Assembly: GCA_028290665.1 (NCBI GenBank)
Contig: JAQGJK010000008.1
Location: forward strand, 1-64,000
Direction of reading: 5' to 3'
Source: Devosia sp.
Lineage (GTDB): Bacteria; Pseudomonadota; Alphaproteobacteria; Rhizobiales; Devosiaceae
DNA: 64,000 nucleotides
Positions 1 to 8,600 of the stretch are shown piece after piece. Every line of letters starts with the position of its first letter. Position 1 is the stretch's first letter. The notes under the pieces were generated by a model. That model made no database searches. It was not told the origin of the DNA and worked only from the letters and a program-made list of their open reading frames with translations. Position numbers and translations under genes: made by a program.

Positions 1-224
1 CACATAAACCATGCGGGACCACCCGCGACGAGTCCAACACCTCGCCCGGCCGCTTCTCTACCCAGCACCCCGAGACCGGAAGGTCGGCGGTGGCTTCGGG
101 GCGTCTTCGAGGAAAATCGCGCCATGGCCACGCGCAAAGCATATCCCGTGGCAATAATGGAACAATTCGGCTCATCGCTCCTTTTACATCACGCCCTGCA
201 CGGGCCTAACAAGGGAAGCGTCAA
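1..224. other. Left-edge non-coding stretch
   Basis: No convincing gene is seen here. A reading frame starting at 124 on the plus strand overlaps the following membrane-protein gene in another frame and has no recognisable features. The only clear signal is a Shine-Dalgarno-like AAGGGAAG just before the ATG at 225. Confidence 0.5.
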
Positions 225-479
225 ATGGGAATTCTCTGGACCATCATTATCGGCTTTATCGCCGGCCTCATTGCCAAATTCGTCATGCCCGGGCCCAATG
301 AGCCATCGGGCTTTATCATGACCACCATCCTCGGCATCGTCGGTGCCTTCGTCGCTTCGTACCTTGGTCAGGCGCTCGGCTGGTACCAGCCAGGTGAAGG
401 CGCCGGTCTAATCGGTGCCGTTGTCGGTGCCATCATCGTGCTGTTCATCTGGGGCATGATCGCTCGTCGCCGGGCCTGA
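225..479 (+). CDS. GlsB/YeaQ/YmgE family stress-response membrane protein
   Basis: This 84-aa hydrophobic protein belongs by pattern to the transglycosylase-associated / YeaQ-YmgE family of small inner-membrane proteins, which are often induced by stress; their molecular role is not settled. Three membrane segments are visible (about residues 3-20, 29-48 and 58-78), separated by short Gly/Pro-rich turns, and the chain ends in a positively charged Arg-Arg-Arg-Ala tail. An AAGGGAAG Shine-Dalgarno-like stretch precedes the ATG. The next gene starts 31 nt downstream on the same strand and the pair ends in one terminator, so they probably form a two-gene unit. The length is normal for the family. 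Confidence 0.85.
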   Translation: MGILWTIIIGFIAGLIAKFVMPGPNEPSGFIMTTILGIVGAFVASYLGQALGWYQPGEGAGLIGAVVGAIIVLFIWGMIARRRA

Positions 480-510
480 CCGCCGCCCTCGTCAACAACA
501 GGAGGCCGAC

Positions 511-1017
511 ATGGCCAATAATGCAATGCCATCGATGATGGCCCTTCTCGGTCTCCTTGCTGTGGCCGGGTATCAGAATCGCGACAAGCTCGCCGGCGCT
601 GTCAAAGGCATGCAGTCCAATGGCGGCGCTGCGGGCGTCGCCGGGAACAACCCGGTCCAGGATGGGCTTGGTGGTCTGATGTCGAGCCTCGGTGGCCTGT
701 TCGGTGCCGGTGGCGCGGCAGGCGGACTGAGCGGCGGCTTCAATGACTTGCTCGGCAGTTTCAAGTCAGCCGGGCATAGCGAGGTTGCCGATTCCTGGGT
801 CACTCCAGGCGTCCCGACTCAAGGCCTGACACCAGATCAGGTGGCGCAGGCCGTTGGTGAAAATAACCTGTCGGAACTGGCGACTCGGACGGGTCTGTCC
901 CGCGATGAACTGTTGCAGCGGTTGTCTAAGTCGATCCCGGAGACCGTCGATCGCCTGACTCCCGACGGGCGGATGCCGACAGATGAGGAACTTCATCGCA
1001 ACCTGATGCCGAGCTGA
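511..1017 (+). CDS. YidB-like protein (DUF937 type)
   Basis: This 168-aa protein resembles the YidB/DUF937 family, whose function is unknown. It has a hydrophobic N-terminus (about residues 8-20), a Gly-rich low-complexity middle (about residues 35-85) and a compact C-terminal part where the family signature lies: a 'DSWV..G' element, then 'LTPDQV..A.G...LSELA...GLS.DELL..LS..IPE.VD.LTP.G..P' around residues 93-160. An AGGAGG-like ribosome site (caggaggc) sits about 6 nt before the ATG. It follows the YeaQ-like gene closely and is followed by a strong hairpin terminator. Confidence 0.8.
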   Translation: MANNAMPSMMALLGLLAVAGYQNRDKLAGAVKGMQSNGGAAGVAGNNPVQDGLGGLMSSLGGLFGAGGAAGGLSGGFNDLLGSFKSAGHSEVADSWVTPGVPTQGLTPDQVAQAVGENNLSELATRTGLSRDELLQRLSKSIPETVDRLTPDGRMPTDEELHRNLMPS

Positions 1018-1033
1018 TTACTACTGCATAGTC

Positions 1034-1065
1034 GAAAAAGCCGGGGTCATCGCCCCGGCTTTTTC
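1034..1065 (+). terminator. Rho-independent terminator after yidB-like gene
   Basis: A perfect hairpin has arms GAAAAAGCCGGGG and CCCCGGCTTTTTC around a 6-nt loop, with the T-run on the 3' arm. The symmetric A/T flanks could let it act in both directions. From here to 1313 no gene is seen. Confidence 0.9.
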
Positions 1066-1313
1066 ATGTCGGACGTGACACCAATTGTCGCCGACGATTG
1101 CCGGTCTCTTCCTGCCGCCATTCGGAGAGACGCACAGGTCAAGTTTAGCCAGCCTGTCCCTCCGCCAAAGGGTGGGTGCTTGCGGCCTCTACTCAGGCGT
1201 GACTCTTTTTCAACCCTTTTTCCGTCGTGCTGTGCTAATGTGCAAGGCGCGGTAAGTCCCGCACAACGACCTGCCCGGCACCCGTCGGGCGGCGTTACTG
1301 CCGAGGACAGACC

Positions 1314-1670
1314 TTGCAACAGTCAAAATCCATCGCCGTGCCGCTCAATCGGAAAATGCGCAAAAGCGTGACGATCCAGCCGGCGCCCCGCGCGCCCGAC
1401 GAAGCAGAAGACCTGGTAGATTTCGTGCTCAAGCGCGCGGCACGCCCGACCGTCGCTGCTCCGACGCATCGCTATCGTATCGGCGAGCGCCTGGCGATGA
1501 ATGGCGGCGGTCGCTCCGTGGCCCGGTCCGGCGCCTTCTGCAAAGTTGTCGCGACCTTGCCGTTCGAGGGTCACGGCTCCCTGCTGTATCGGGTCCGCAG
1601 CGAGACCGAGCAGTTCGAGCGTGTGGTTTCCGAGATCGACCTCAGCAGGAAGTCTGAGTTTACCACTTGA
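1314..1670 (+). CDS. Hypothetical small protein, 118 aa
   Basis: I do not recognise this family. The frame opens with TTG at 1314, which has a good GAGGAC ribosome site 5 nt upstream; an ATG 14 codons downstream (1356) is the alternative start. The N-terminal third is basic and Pro/Ala-rich; residues about 53-110 look like a compact beta-rich domain ('YRIGERLAM', 'FCKVVATLPFEG', 'YRVRSETEQFERVVSEIDL'), reminiscent of short DNA- or nucleotide-associated beta folds but not assignable. There is no signal peptide or membrane segment. It stands alone ahead of the cold-shock genes, on the same strand. Confidence 0.6.
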   Translation: MQQSKSIAVPLNRKMRKSVTIQPAPRAPDEAEDLVDFVLKRAARPTVAAPTHRYRIGERLAMNGGGRSVARSGAFCKVVATLPFEGHGSLLYRVRSETEQFERVVSEIDLSRKSEFTT

Positions 1671-1699
1671 ACTTGTGATCGGGGTGGCGCATGTAAGGG

Positions 1700-1802
1700 C
1701 ATACGCTTCGCTCCCGTCACTTGCTATCTGACGGCCCGGCTTGCCGGCCCATTGGCTAACTTCTGATAATTGTGAACGTCGCCGGCAGCATGTTGCTACC
1801 GG
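1700..1802 (+). promoter_or_regulatory. Conserved upstream block, copy 1, of first cold-shock gene
   Basis: This block is repeated upstream of the second cold-shock gene at 2243-2348. Shared stretches include CATACGCTTCGCT-CCGT, GCTATCTGACG-CCCGGCTTGCCGGC, and TGTGAACGTCGCCGG followed by GCATGTTGC. A promoter reading is possible in this copy: TTGCCG at 1741 and GATAAT at 1765 with normal spacing, which would put the last conserved stretch at the transcript 5' end. It may therefore be promoter plus cold-shock mRNA leader. Confidence 0.6.
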
Positions 1803-1884
1803 AATTCACGTGTTCCCCGTGTAATCGTTTCTTGCCATTTCGGCAGACATCGCGGACGGAACGCTTCTCAGAAAGAGGTCTACC

Positions 1885-2091
1885 ATGGTCGACGGCACCG
1901 TAAAATTCTTCAACTCCACCAAAGGCTTCGGCTTCATCCAGCCGGATAATGGCGGCAAGGACGCTTTCGTTCATGTCACCGCTCTCGAGCGTGCCGGCAT
2001 CTCCGGTCTCGCCGAAGGCCAGAAGGTCAGCTACGAACTCGAAACCGGCCGCGACGGCAAGCAGTCCGCGACCAATCTTTCGGTCCGCTAA
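1885..2091 (+). CDS. Cold-shock protein, CspA family (first copy)
   Basis: This 68-aa single-domain cold-shock protein binds single-stranded RNA/DNA and acts as an RNA chaperone in the cytoplasm. The RNP1-like 'KGFGFIQP' (about residues 13-20) and RNP2-like 'DAFVHV' (about residues 27-32) motifs are intact, and '[10 protein letters not shown]' is typical of the alphaproteobacterial group. An AAAGAGG ribosome site precedes the ATG. The untranslated leader is long and shared with the next cold-shock gene; a strong hairpin terminator follows 28 nt after the stop. The two proteins differ at many positions, so the duplication is not recent at the protein level. Confidence 0.95.
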   Translation: MVDGTVKFFNSTKGFGFIQPDNGGKDAFVHVTALERAGISGLAEGQKVSYELETGRDGKQSATNLSVR

Positions 2092-2118
2092 GCTTTTCTG
2101 CCACGCGGCAGAATTCGG

Positions 2119-2143
2119 AAAGGGCCCCTCGCGGGCCCTTTTT
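2119..2143 (+). terminator. Terminator of first cold-shock gene
   Basis: Hairpin with arms AAAGGGCCC and GGGCCCTTT followed by T residues. The second cold-shock gene has a near-identical terminator, so leader, gene and terminator form a duplicated module. The 304-nt gap 2092-2395 contains this terminator and the second conserved leader. Confidence 0.9.
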
Positions 2144-2242
2144 GCTGTCTTCGATTCTGGGCCTGAGCAAATCGCCAGACTCATCAAATGAAATTTTGAA
2201 GCGACCTCTTGAAGTTGTGGGCGAACGAGGGCATTTCTTGCC

Positions 2243-2348
2243 CATACGCTTCGCTACCGTCTCCAGCGCTATCTGACGTCCCGGCTTGCCGGCAATTGTC
2301 GATCTCCTGAGAAATGTGAACGTCGCCGGTCGGCATGTTGCCATCCGG
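2243..2348 (+). promoter_or_regulatory. Conserved upstream block, copy 2, of second cold-shock gene
   Basis: Second copy of the block at 1700-1802, with the same three conserved stretches in the same order and nearly the same spacing. TTGCCG is kept, but the -10-like hexamer is poorer in this copy. Just downstream, CCCAAAATCGGGA can form a small hairpin in front of the ribosome site. Confidence 0.6.
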
Positions 2349-2395
2349 ATAACCACCGTCCCAAAATCGGGACGTTGCCACAGAAAGAGATCGCA

Positions 2396-2602
2396 ATGAT
2401 CGAAGGCACCGTAAAATTCTTCAACACCACCAAGGGCTTCGGCTTCATCGAGCCCGTCGATGGCGGCAAGGACGCGTTTGTCCATATTTCCGCCGTCGAG
2501 CGCTCGGGTCTGACGACCCTCAATGAAGGCCAGAAGGTCACCTACGAAATCGAGACCGGCCGTGATGGCCGCGCTTCGGCCGTGAACATCCAGCCGGCGT
2601 AA
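2396..2602 (+). CDS. Cold-shock protein, CspA family (second copy)
   Basis: A 68-aa CspA-type protein with intact 'KGFGFIEP' and 'DAFVHI' nucleic-acid-binding motifs. I chose the ATG at 2396, preceded by AGAAAGAGAT as ribosome site, over a TTG seven codons upstream because the protein then aligns residue for residue with the first copy. It carries its own leader and terminator, so the two genes are probably separate transcripts that may respond to different conditions, as is usual for csp paralogues. Confidence 0.95.
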   Translation: MIEGTVKFFNTTKGFGFIEPVDGGKDAFVHISAVERSGLTTLNEGQKVTYEIETGRDGRASAVNIQPA

Positions 2603-2623
2603 GCCTCAGCTATGATTGTTCGG

Positions 2624-2649
2624 AAAAGGGCCCTTCGGGGCCCTTTTTT
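2624..2649. terminator. Bidirectional terminator between csp and DUF188 gene
   Basis: AAAAGGGCCC, a UUCG-type tetraloop, then GGGCCCTTTTTT. T-runs appear on both strands, so it can end both the cold-shock transcript and the convergent minus-strand gene, whose stop codon (2648-2650) touches the hairpin. Confidence 0.85.
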
Positions 2650-3091
2650 ATGTCTTGCCCCGCACGATCGCCTCGTCGAAAGCCTGCAGGAAACTGCTCC
2701 GGTCACGCGCCGAAAACGCGGCATTGAGCCCCCGGCTCTCCCCCGTTTCGCGCCGGTGCTGATTGAGTTCGCGCATCGCCAGCGCCATGCCGATGGAGCT
2801 TTCGGTGAACGGCTTACCGGTCGGCCCCAGCACCACCGCGCCTCGCTTGAGCGCCCGCCCCGCCAGCGGAATGTCCGACGTTACCACGATATCGCCTTCT
2901 GTCGCCTGTTCGACGATCCAGTCATCCGCGGCATCGGCGCCCTGCGGGACCATCACAGTGCGGATCATCGGGTCGCGCGACGGTCGCAGCCCGAAATTGG
3001 CGACAAAGGTCACCATTACCGAGTGCCGCTCGGCCACGCGGACAACTTCGTCCTTGACCGGACAGGCATCGGCATCAACGAAAATCTGCAT
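2648..3091 (-). CDS. YaiI/YqxD family protein (DUF188, PIN-like)
   Basis: This 147-aa protein belongs to the UPF0178 (YaiI/YqxD, DUF188) family. The N-terminus 'IFVDADACPVKDEV' is the family signature, with Asp residues in a PIN/NYN-like arrangement that suggests a metal-dependent nuclease fold; the activity is not established. 'GDIVVTSDIPLA' and 'NQHRRETGES' further along are also typical, and the length is standard. It is convergent with the second cold-shock gene and divergent from the GNAT gene. Confidence 0.9.
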   Translation of the reverse strand: MQIFVDADACPVKDEVVRVAERHSVMVTFVANFGLRPSRDPMIRTVMVPQGADAADDWIVEQATEGDIVVTSDIPLAGRALKRGAVVLGPTGKPFTESSIGMALAMRELNQHRRETGESRGLNAAFSARDRSSFLQAFDEAIVRGKT

Positions 3092-3214
3092 CCCACCTCC
3101 CTGTGCCCGCCAGCCAGTTCAAACCATCGCACCCGATGCGTCGGGGGCAACTCTATCAATCTTTCACCATCCACGGCAGTTGCGCTATGCTGGACGCACA
3201 ACGAGGAGAGCGCC

Positions 3215-3646
3215 GTGGCGGTCCCCATTATCATGACTGTCCCGGTGTTTTCGACGCTGTGCAACGCCGCATTCACCCTGCGACGGCAGGTGTTCGTCTG
3301 GGAGCAGCACGTGCCGCCCGAGGAGGAGCTTGACGCCGACGACCTGACGGCGACGCACTTTGTAGCCGTGTCGGAAGGCGAAGTCGCTGGCACGTTGCGG
3401 CTGATCGAGCGCGCCGACGATATGAAAATTGGCCGTGTCGCCGTCCATCCCGCCTTTCGCAGTCGCGGTATCGCCAAGGCAATGATGCTGGCAGCGATGG
3501 CCCACGCCAAGGCACTGGGCTGCGATCGTTTCTACCTGACGGCCCAAACAGACAAAGTGCAATTCTACGAGCGACTTGGCTATGTCGCTTACGGCGAAGA
3601 ATTCACCGATGGCGGCATGCCCCATCTGGCGATGAAGACCTACTAG
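3215..3646 (+). CDS. GNAT family N-acetyltransferase
   Basis: A 143-aa acetyl-CoA-dependent N-acetyltransferase of the GNAT fold; the substrate cannot be told from sequence. The acetyl-CoA-binding motif A is 'IGRVAVHPAFRSRGIAKAMM' (about residues 72-91), and the end has the 'FYERLGYVAYGEEF.DGGMPHLAM' pattern of the YjcF/ElaA-like subgroup. I start the gene at GTG 3215, which has a near-perfect GAGGAG ribosome site 6 nt upstream; the open frame extends far upstream but has no homologous content there and overlaps the DUF188 gene. The nucleosidase gene begins 4 nt after its stop, so the two are co-transcribed. Confidence 0.88.
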   Translation: MAVPIIMTVPVFSTLCNAAFTLRRQVFVWEQHVPPEEELDADDLTATHFVAVSEGEVAGTLRLIERADDMKIGRVAVHPAFRSRGIAKAMMLAAMAHAKALGCDRFYLTAQTDKVQFYERLGYVAYGEEFTDGGMPHLAMKTY

Positions 3647-3650
3647 ACCA

Positions 3651-4274
3651 ATGCCGCCGATTCTCTACGTCATGGCCGTGACCGTCGAATTCGGGCCATA
3701 TCTCCGCGCCAGGATCGATCCAGTCATGACCGGCGTCGGACCGGTCGAAGCGGCGATCTCGCTCTCGGTCGCATTGGCGGAACACGCAGCGCGCGGCGCA
3801 CTGCCGGCGCTGGTTGTGTCGCTCGGGTCGGCCGGCTCGCGGAGCCTCGAACAGACCGGGATCTATCAGGCCAGTTCCGTCACCTACCGCGACATGGACG
3901 CCACGGCACTGGGCTTTGCGCCCGGGGTCACGCCGTTCCTTGATCTGCCGGCCGTCCTAACGCTAGGACCAGCGTTGTCGGGAGTGCGCCAGGCCTCACT
4001 CGCCACCGGCGCCAGTGTCGTCTCCGGCAGCGCCTACGACGCAATCGAGGCTGACATGGTCGATATGGAAACCTACGCCCTGCTCCGCGCCTGCCAACGG
4101 TTCGGCGTCCCGCTCGTTGCCATCCGCGGCATCTCCGACGGGGCAAGTGAACTTGGCCGCCTCGAAGACTGGGCGCAGTATCTGCACATTATCGACGAAC
4201 GCCTTGCTGCGACCGTCGATCGCATCGAGGCCGCATTTCGCGACGGTGAACTCGACCTCAGCGGCCGCCATTAG
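3651..4274 (+). CDS. 5'-methylthioadenosine/S-adenosylhomocysteine nucleosidase
   Basis: A 207-aa member of the MTA/SAH nucleosidase (purine nucleoside phosphorylase-like) family, which removes adenine from methylthioadenosine and adenosylhomocysteine for methyl-group recycling. 'MTGVGPVEAA', 'VVSLGSAGS' and the C-terminal 'DMETYALLRACQRFGVPLVAIRGISDGA' carry the expected glutamate and aspartate that contact ribose and adenine. It is a little shorter than the E. coli enzyme (232 aa). It starts 4 nt after the GNAT gene, and its last 17 nt overlap the convergent small membrane-protein gene. Confidence 0.85.
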   Translation: MPPILYVMAVTVEFGPYLRARIDPVMTGVGPVEAAISLSVALAEHAARGALPALVVSLGSAGSRSLEQTGIYQASSVTYRDMDATALGFAPGVTPFLDLPAVLTLGPALSGVRQASLATGASVVSGSAYDAIEADMVDMETYALLRACQRFGVPLVAIRGISDGASELGRLEDWAQYLHIIDERLAATVDRIEAAFRDGELDLSGRH

Positions 4275-4593
4275 CAGCGCGTTCCACTTTGCGGTCGCGG
4301 CGGCTGCGGCGCCACAGGGCCAATTTCCGCTGTCCCCACAGGATCAACCGATTGACTGGCCCTCGCAGGAACGGCAGGTCCAGCGCCAGCATCAGCAGCC
4401 CCAGCGGCAGCATCCAGATGCCGAGTACCGGAAAAAAACTAAAGATACCGCCAAAAATCAGGATCAGGCTAAGCGGGATACGGATCCACCGGCTAGATGG
4501 CCGGCGCACCCAGTCGAGGAAACCCGCGGCAAATGGCAATTTCCGTCCCAGACCCTCGAACAGCCGGTTCAATCGCCGTTGTTCCTTGCCCAT
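4258..4593 (-). CDS. Small inner-membrane protein, putative PGPGW-type
   Basis: A 111-aa protein with a basic N-terminus, one long or two closely spaced hydrophobic segments (about residues 38-71, containing 'FFPVLGIWMLPLGLLMLALDLPFL') and a strongly basic C-terminal tail. This layout matches the putative transmembrane PGPGW-type family common in Proteobacteria; its function is unknown. It overlaps the end of the nucleosidase gene by 17 nt in the opposite direction. Confidence 0.7.
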   Translation of the reverse strand: MGKEQRRLNRLFEGLGRKLPFAAGFLDWVRRPSSRWIRIPLSLILIFGGIFSFFPVLGIWMLPLGLLMLALDLPFLRGPVNRLILWGQRKLALWRRSRRDRKVERAANGGR

Positions 4594-4671
4594 GCGGTGC
4601 GTCTCCCTCTCCTCGTTGCCGTTCTATCTGGGAAGGGTTTGATGAAAACCAAGGGCGGTCGACGCACAAAG

Positions 4672-4699
4672 AAAAAGGCGCGGGGATAAGCCCGCGCCT
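4672..4699 (-). terminator. Terminator downstream of IalB-family gene
   Basis: Read on the minus strand, a GGCGCGGG / CCCGCGCC hairpin is followed by five T residues. It lies between the IalB-family stop codon (4726) and the start of the small membrane-protein gene (4593). Confidence 0.85.
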
Positions 4700-4725
4700 C
4701 AAAAACCTCTAACTGCGATCAGTGA

Positions 4726-5523
4726 TCAGGGGGCAGGCGTGACAGCCGGGGCCTCAGCCGGAGCCGTCGCCGGCGGCGTTGTCCCATCGCTCAGCTGCTG
4801 GCGCATCTCTTCCGCGCGGTCCTGCAGCTGCTGCTCAAGCGCTGTCGATCCCGTCACTTCCTGCTGGAACTGGTCGAACGTCAGCGAGCTCTCGCCGTCA
4901 TAGACCGTAGTGAATCCAGCAAGGTTGATCTCGATGGTCAAATCCTGGTTCTGGCGATTCTTAGCAGTCAGCTTCAGCGTCGCGCCGCGCTTGAGCGAGT
5001 CCACATAGGCCTCATTGATCACTAACTGCGTCGCGCACGAAGTCGGGTCGCACAGCATGAACGGCACGCGGATCGGCTTGCCGCCATCGATCTGCCAGGT
5101 CAGCCCGAACGGCAGCAGCACCCCAAGCGGCACAGCAGCCACGGCGAGCAGGCGGCTCTCCTGGCCTGGATCGTCACGCAACAGGAACGAGCCAATGAAC
5201 TGCCCGTTGACCAGCACCACCTGGCGCATGATGCAGGCCTTCTCGCCGTTTTCCAGCGGATCGCAAACCTTCAGCCAATTTTCAGCGGGCGTCCGTGACG
5301 CGGCGGGATCAGTTGCAGCAGTCGTTGCAGCCGGATCGGCTGGTGCGACTGGCGCCGCGGGATCAACCGGCGCCGCGGGATCAACTGGTGCAGCGGCAGG
5401 GTCGGCGGCCGGGGTCTCGGTCGTCGCGGGCGGCGGGGTAGTCTCCTGCGCCAGCGCAGCGGCAGTCGGCAACACGAGGGCGGCCGCGGTCAGGCCGGCG
5501 ATCAGCAAATTTCTCAGAGTCAT
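4726..5523 (-). CDS. Invasion associated locus B (IalB) family protein
   Basis: A 265-aa secreted protein. A signal peptide (about residues 1-25, ending 'AAALAQE') is followed by a Pro/Ala/Asp-rich linker (about residues 28-78) with repeated 'DPAAPV' units, then an IalB domain (about residues 80-225) with four cysteines in two local pairs ('KVCDPLENGEKACIM' and 'LCDPTSCATQ'). IalB was named for erythrocyte invasion in Bartonella, but the family is widespread in free-living Hyphomicrobiales and the general role is unclear. A Gln/Glu-rich helix and a Pro/Ala tail end the protein. The linker is encoded by short imperfect DNA repeats near 5345-5400. It has its own terminator. Confidence 0.85.
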   Translation of the reverse strand: MTLRNLLIAGLTAAALVLPTAAALAQETTPPPATTETPAADPAAAPVDPAAPVDPAAPVAPADPAATTAATDPAASRTPAENWLKVCDPLENGEKACIMRQVVLVNGQFIGSFLLRDDPGQESRLLAVAAVPLGVLLPFGLTWQIDGGKPIRVPFMLCDPTSCATQLVINEAYVDSLKRGATLKLTAKNRQNQDLTIEINLAGFTTVYDGESSLTFDQFQQEVTGSTALEQQLQDRAEEMRQQLSDGTTPPATAPAEAPAVTPAP

Positions 5524-5633
5524 CGAAAATCCTTTGGCTCTTTGGCCAGCGCGGCAGCTCGTCCCGCCGCCTTAGCATGGCGCCCTTCAAGGGCTAGATT
5601 CAGGCAATAACATGACGCCGTTACCAACCCCTA

Positions 5634-8600
5634 TCATTCTCCCGCTAGCGTTACCGTCGCCGCGTCGGTCCCCGCGAGGCTGGCCATCCGCGTCAGGATC
5701 GCCGCGGTGCCGCGCAGTCTCGCCTCGGGGGTCGGCCAGTTACGCGCGAACACCAGCTTCTGGTCGGGCCGCACCCGCACCTGCTGGGTCGGATCACCGA
5801 CCAAGCGCACGAGGCCGGCCGGGTTGGGGAACTCGTTCTTCCGCAGCGTAATCACCACGCCCTTGGTGCCGGCATCGACCTTTTCGACATTGGCCTGCCG
5901 GCACAAAGCCTTGACCAGGATGACCTTGAGCAACGTCTCGACCTCCTCCGGCAGCGGCCCGAAACGGTCGATGAGTTCGGCGGCCGACGCATCGATTTCG
6001 CGCGCATCGCTGAGATCGCCGAGGCGCCGGTAAAGCTGCATCCGCAATTGCAGGTCCGGCACGTAATCCTCGGGGATCATCACCGGCATGCCGAGCGAAA
6101 TCGTCGGGCTCCAGTCGTTGCGATCCTCATAATCGACGGCCCCGGAGCGCAGCGCCGCCACCGCTTCCTCGAGCATCGACTGATACAGCTCGTAGCCGAC
6201 TTCCTTGATGTGCCCCGACTGCTCGTCGCCGAGCAGATTACCTGCGCCGCGGATATCGAGGTCATGGCTCGCCAACTGGAACCCTGCGCCGAGGCCTTCG
6301 AGCGACTGCAATACCCCGAGCCGGCGTTCGGCGGTGTCAGTCATCTTGCGGTCGGGCGGCACGGTGAACAGCGCATAGGCGCGTTGCTTGGACCGACCGA
6401 TGCGCCCCCGGATTTGGTACAGCTGCGCCAAACCGAAATTGTCGGCGCGATGCACGATCAGCGTGTTGGCATTGGGAATATCGAGCCCCGATTCGACAAT
6501 CGTCGTCGCTACCAGCACGTCGAATTTGGCGTCGTAGAAGGCGTTCATGATGTCGTCGAGCTCACTCGGCGCCATCTGCCCGTTAGCAACGACGAAACTG
6601 ACCTCCGGCACCTGCTCGCGCAGGAACTCGGCGATTTCCGGTTGATCCTTGATGCGAGGAACCACGTAGAAGCCCTGCCCGCCGCGGTATTTTTCCCGTA
6701 GCAGCGCCTCGCGCACGCTCAGCGGATCGAACGGCGAAATGAACGTCCTGATGGCCAGCCGATCGACCGGCGGCGTGCCCAGCAGCGACAGGTCGCGCAC
6801 CCCGGTCAGCGCCAGCTGCAGCGTCCGCGGGATCGGCGTCGCGGTCAGCGTCAGGACGTGGACATTGTCCTTCATCTCCTTCAGCCGCTCCTTGTGAGAG
6901 ACGCCGAAATGCTGCTCCTCATCGATGATCAGCAGCCCGAGATTGCTGAAACTGACCGATTTCGACAGCAGCGCATGGGTGCCAATGACGATATCGACAT
7001 GGCCGCTCGCCAGCCCCTCCTTGGTCGCCTTGAGCTCGGCGTTCGGCACCAGGCGCGAGGCGTGGCGGACATTGACCGGCAGGCCGGAAAACCGTTCGGT
7101 GAAGGTCTTGAAATGCTGCCGCGCCAGCAGCGTCGTCGGCACCACGACGGCCACCTGCCGCCCCGCCAGCGCCACTGCGAACGCCGCCCGCAACGCGACT
7201 TCGGTCTTGCCGAACCCGACATCGCCGCACACCAGCCGGTCCATCACCCGACCCGAGGTCAGATCGTCGAACACTGCCGAAATTGCCGTCAGCTGATCCT
7301 CGGTTTCCTCGTAGGGGAACCGCGTCACGAACTCGTCATACGCCCCGGACGGAATGCTGATCGGCTCCGCGGTGCTGAGCAGCCGCGCCGCCGCGATCTT
7401 GATCAGCTGCTCCGCCATCTCGCGGATGCGCTTCTTGAGCTTGCCTTTCTTGGCCTGCCACGCCGCGCCGCCAAGCCGGTCGAGCGTTGCCCCGGTCTCG
7501 TCCGAACCGTAACGGCTCAGCAGCTCGATGTTCTCGACCGGCAGATACAGCTTGGTCTCGCCGGCATACTGGATCTCGACGCAGTCATGCGGTGAACCCT
7601 GCACCTCGATCGGCCGCAGCCCGATAAAACGCCCGATGCCGTGATCGACATGCACCACCAGATCCCCGGCAGCGAGGCTCGCGGCCTCGGTCAGCGCGTC
7701 CGAGGCCTTCTTCCGCCGCTGCGGCCGGAGGATGCGTTCGCCGAGAATGTCCTGCTCGGACAGCACGACCAGATCCTTGGTCTGGAAGCCGCTGTCGAGC
7801 CCCAGCACCACCAGCGCCGTAGTCGCCGCCGAAGTCGTCTCGGCATCGCGCCAGTTCTCGGCGAGCCGCGGATTGGTCAAACCGTGGTCCGCCAGCACCT
7901 GCGCCATGCGGTCGCGCGTGCCGTCGGTCCAGCAAGCGATGATGGTCCGTCGCTTGGCGCGGCCATGCTCGCGCAGCTGCGTCACCACCGCCTCGAACAG
8001 ATTGACGTCCGTCGCCTGCCGTTCCGCGGCGAAAGTCGGCGGCAACCGGCCGCCCGCATCCTCGACCCCCTTGGTTTCCGGCGGCAGGAACGGCGTCAAT
8101 TGCACCACCGCCGCCCCGGCGAGGTCGAACGCGTCATCCGCGACATGGTACAATTGCTCGGCCGGCACCGGCTTGTACGGCGCCCCGCCACCGGCCTTCT
8201 GCGGCGTCAGCCGCAGCTGTTCGCGTGCCTCGTAATAATCGCCGACCTGCTTTTGCCGGTCGGTCATCGCCTCGCGCGCCTGATCGTCGAAATAGAACGG
8301 CGCGTCGTCCGTGAAGTCAGCCAGCCGGTCCATGTGATCATAAAAGAACGGCAGCCAGTGCTCGATCCCGGGGAAGCGCTGGCCCGAGCTGATCGCCGCA
8401 TACAGGGGATCGTCCGCAGTATTGCCGCCAAACGCCGTCGTATAGGTCTGCCGAAAATGCCGGATGGTCTCGTCGTTGAGCAGCACTTCGCTCATCGGCA
8501 CCAGGTCGATGCGCTTGCGGCTACCGGTGGAGCGCTGCGTGTCCGGGTCAAACGTCCGGATCGATTCGATCTGGCTGCCGAAGAAATCGAACCGCAGCGG

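Noticed and set aside
124-321. 65-aa plus-strand frame at the left edge
   Set aside because: Overlaps the YeaQ-like gene in another frame and has no ribosome site or recognisable content.
2612-3214. Upstream extension of the GNAT frame
   Set aside because: It covers the DUF188 gene antisense and has no homologous content; GTG 3215 has a near-perfect ribosome site.
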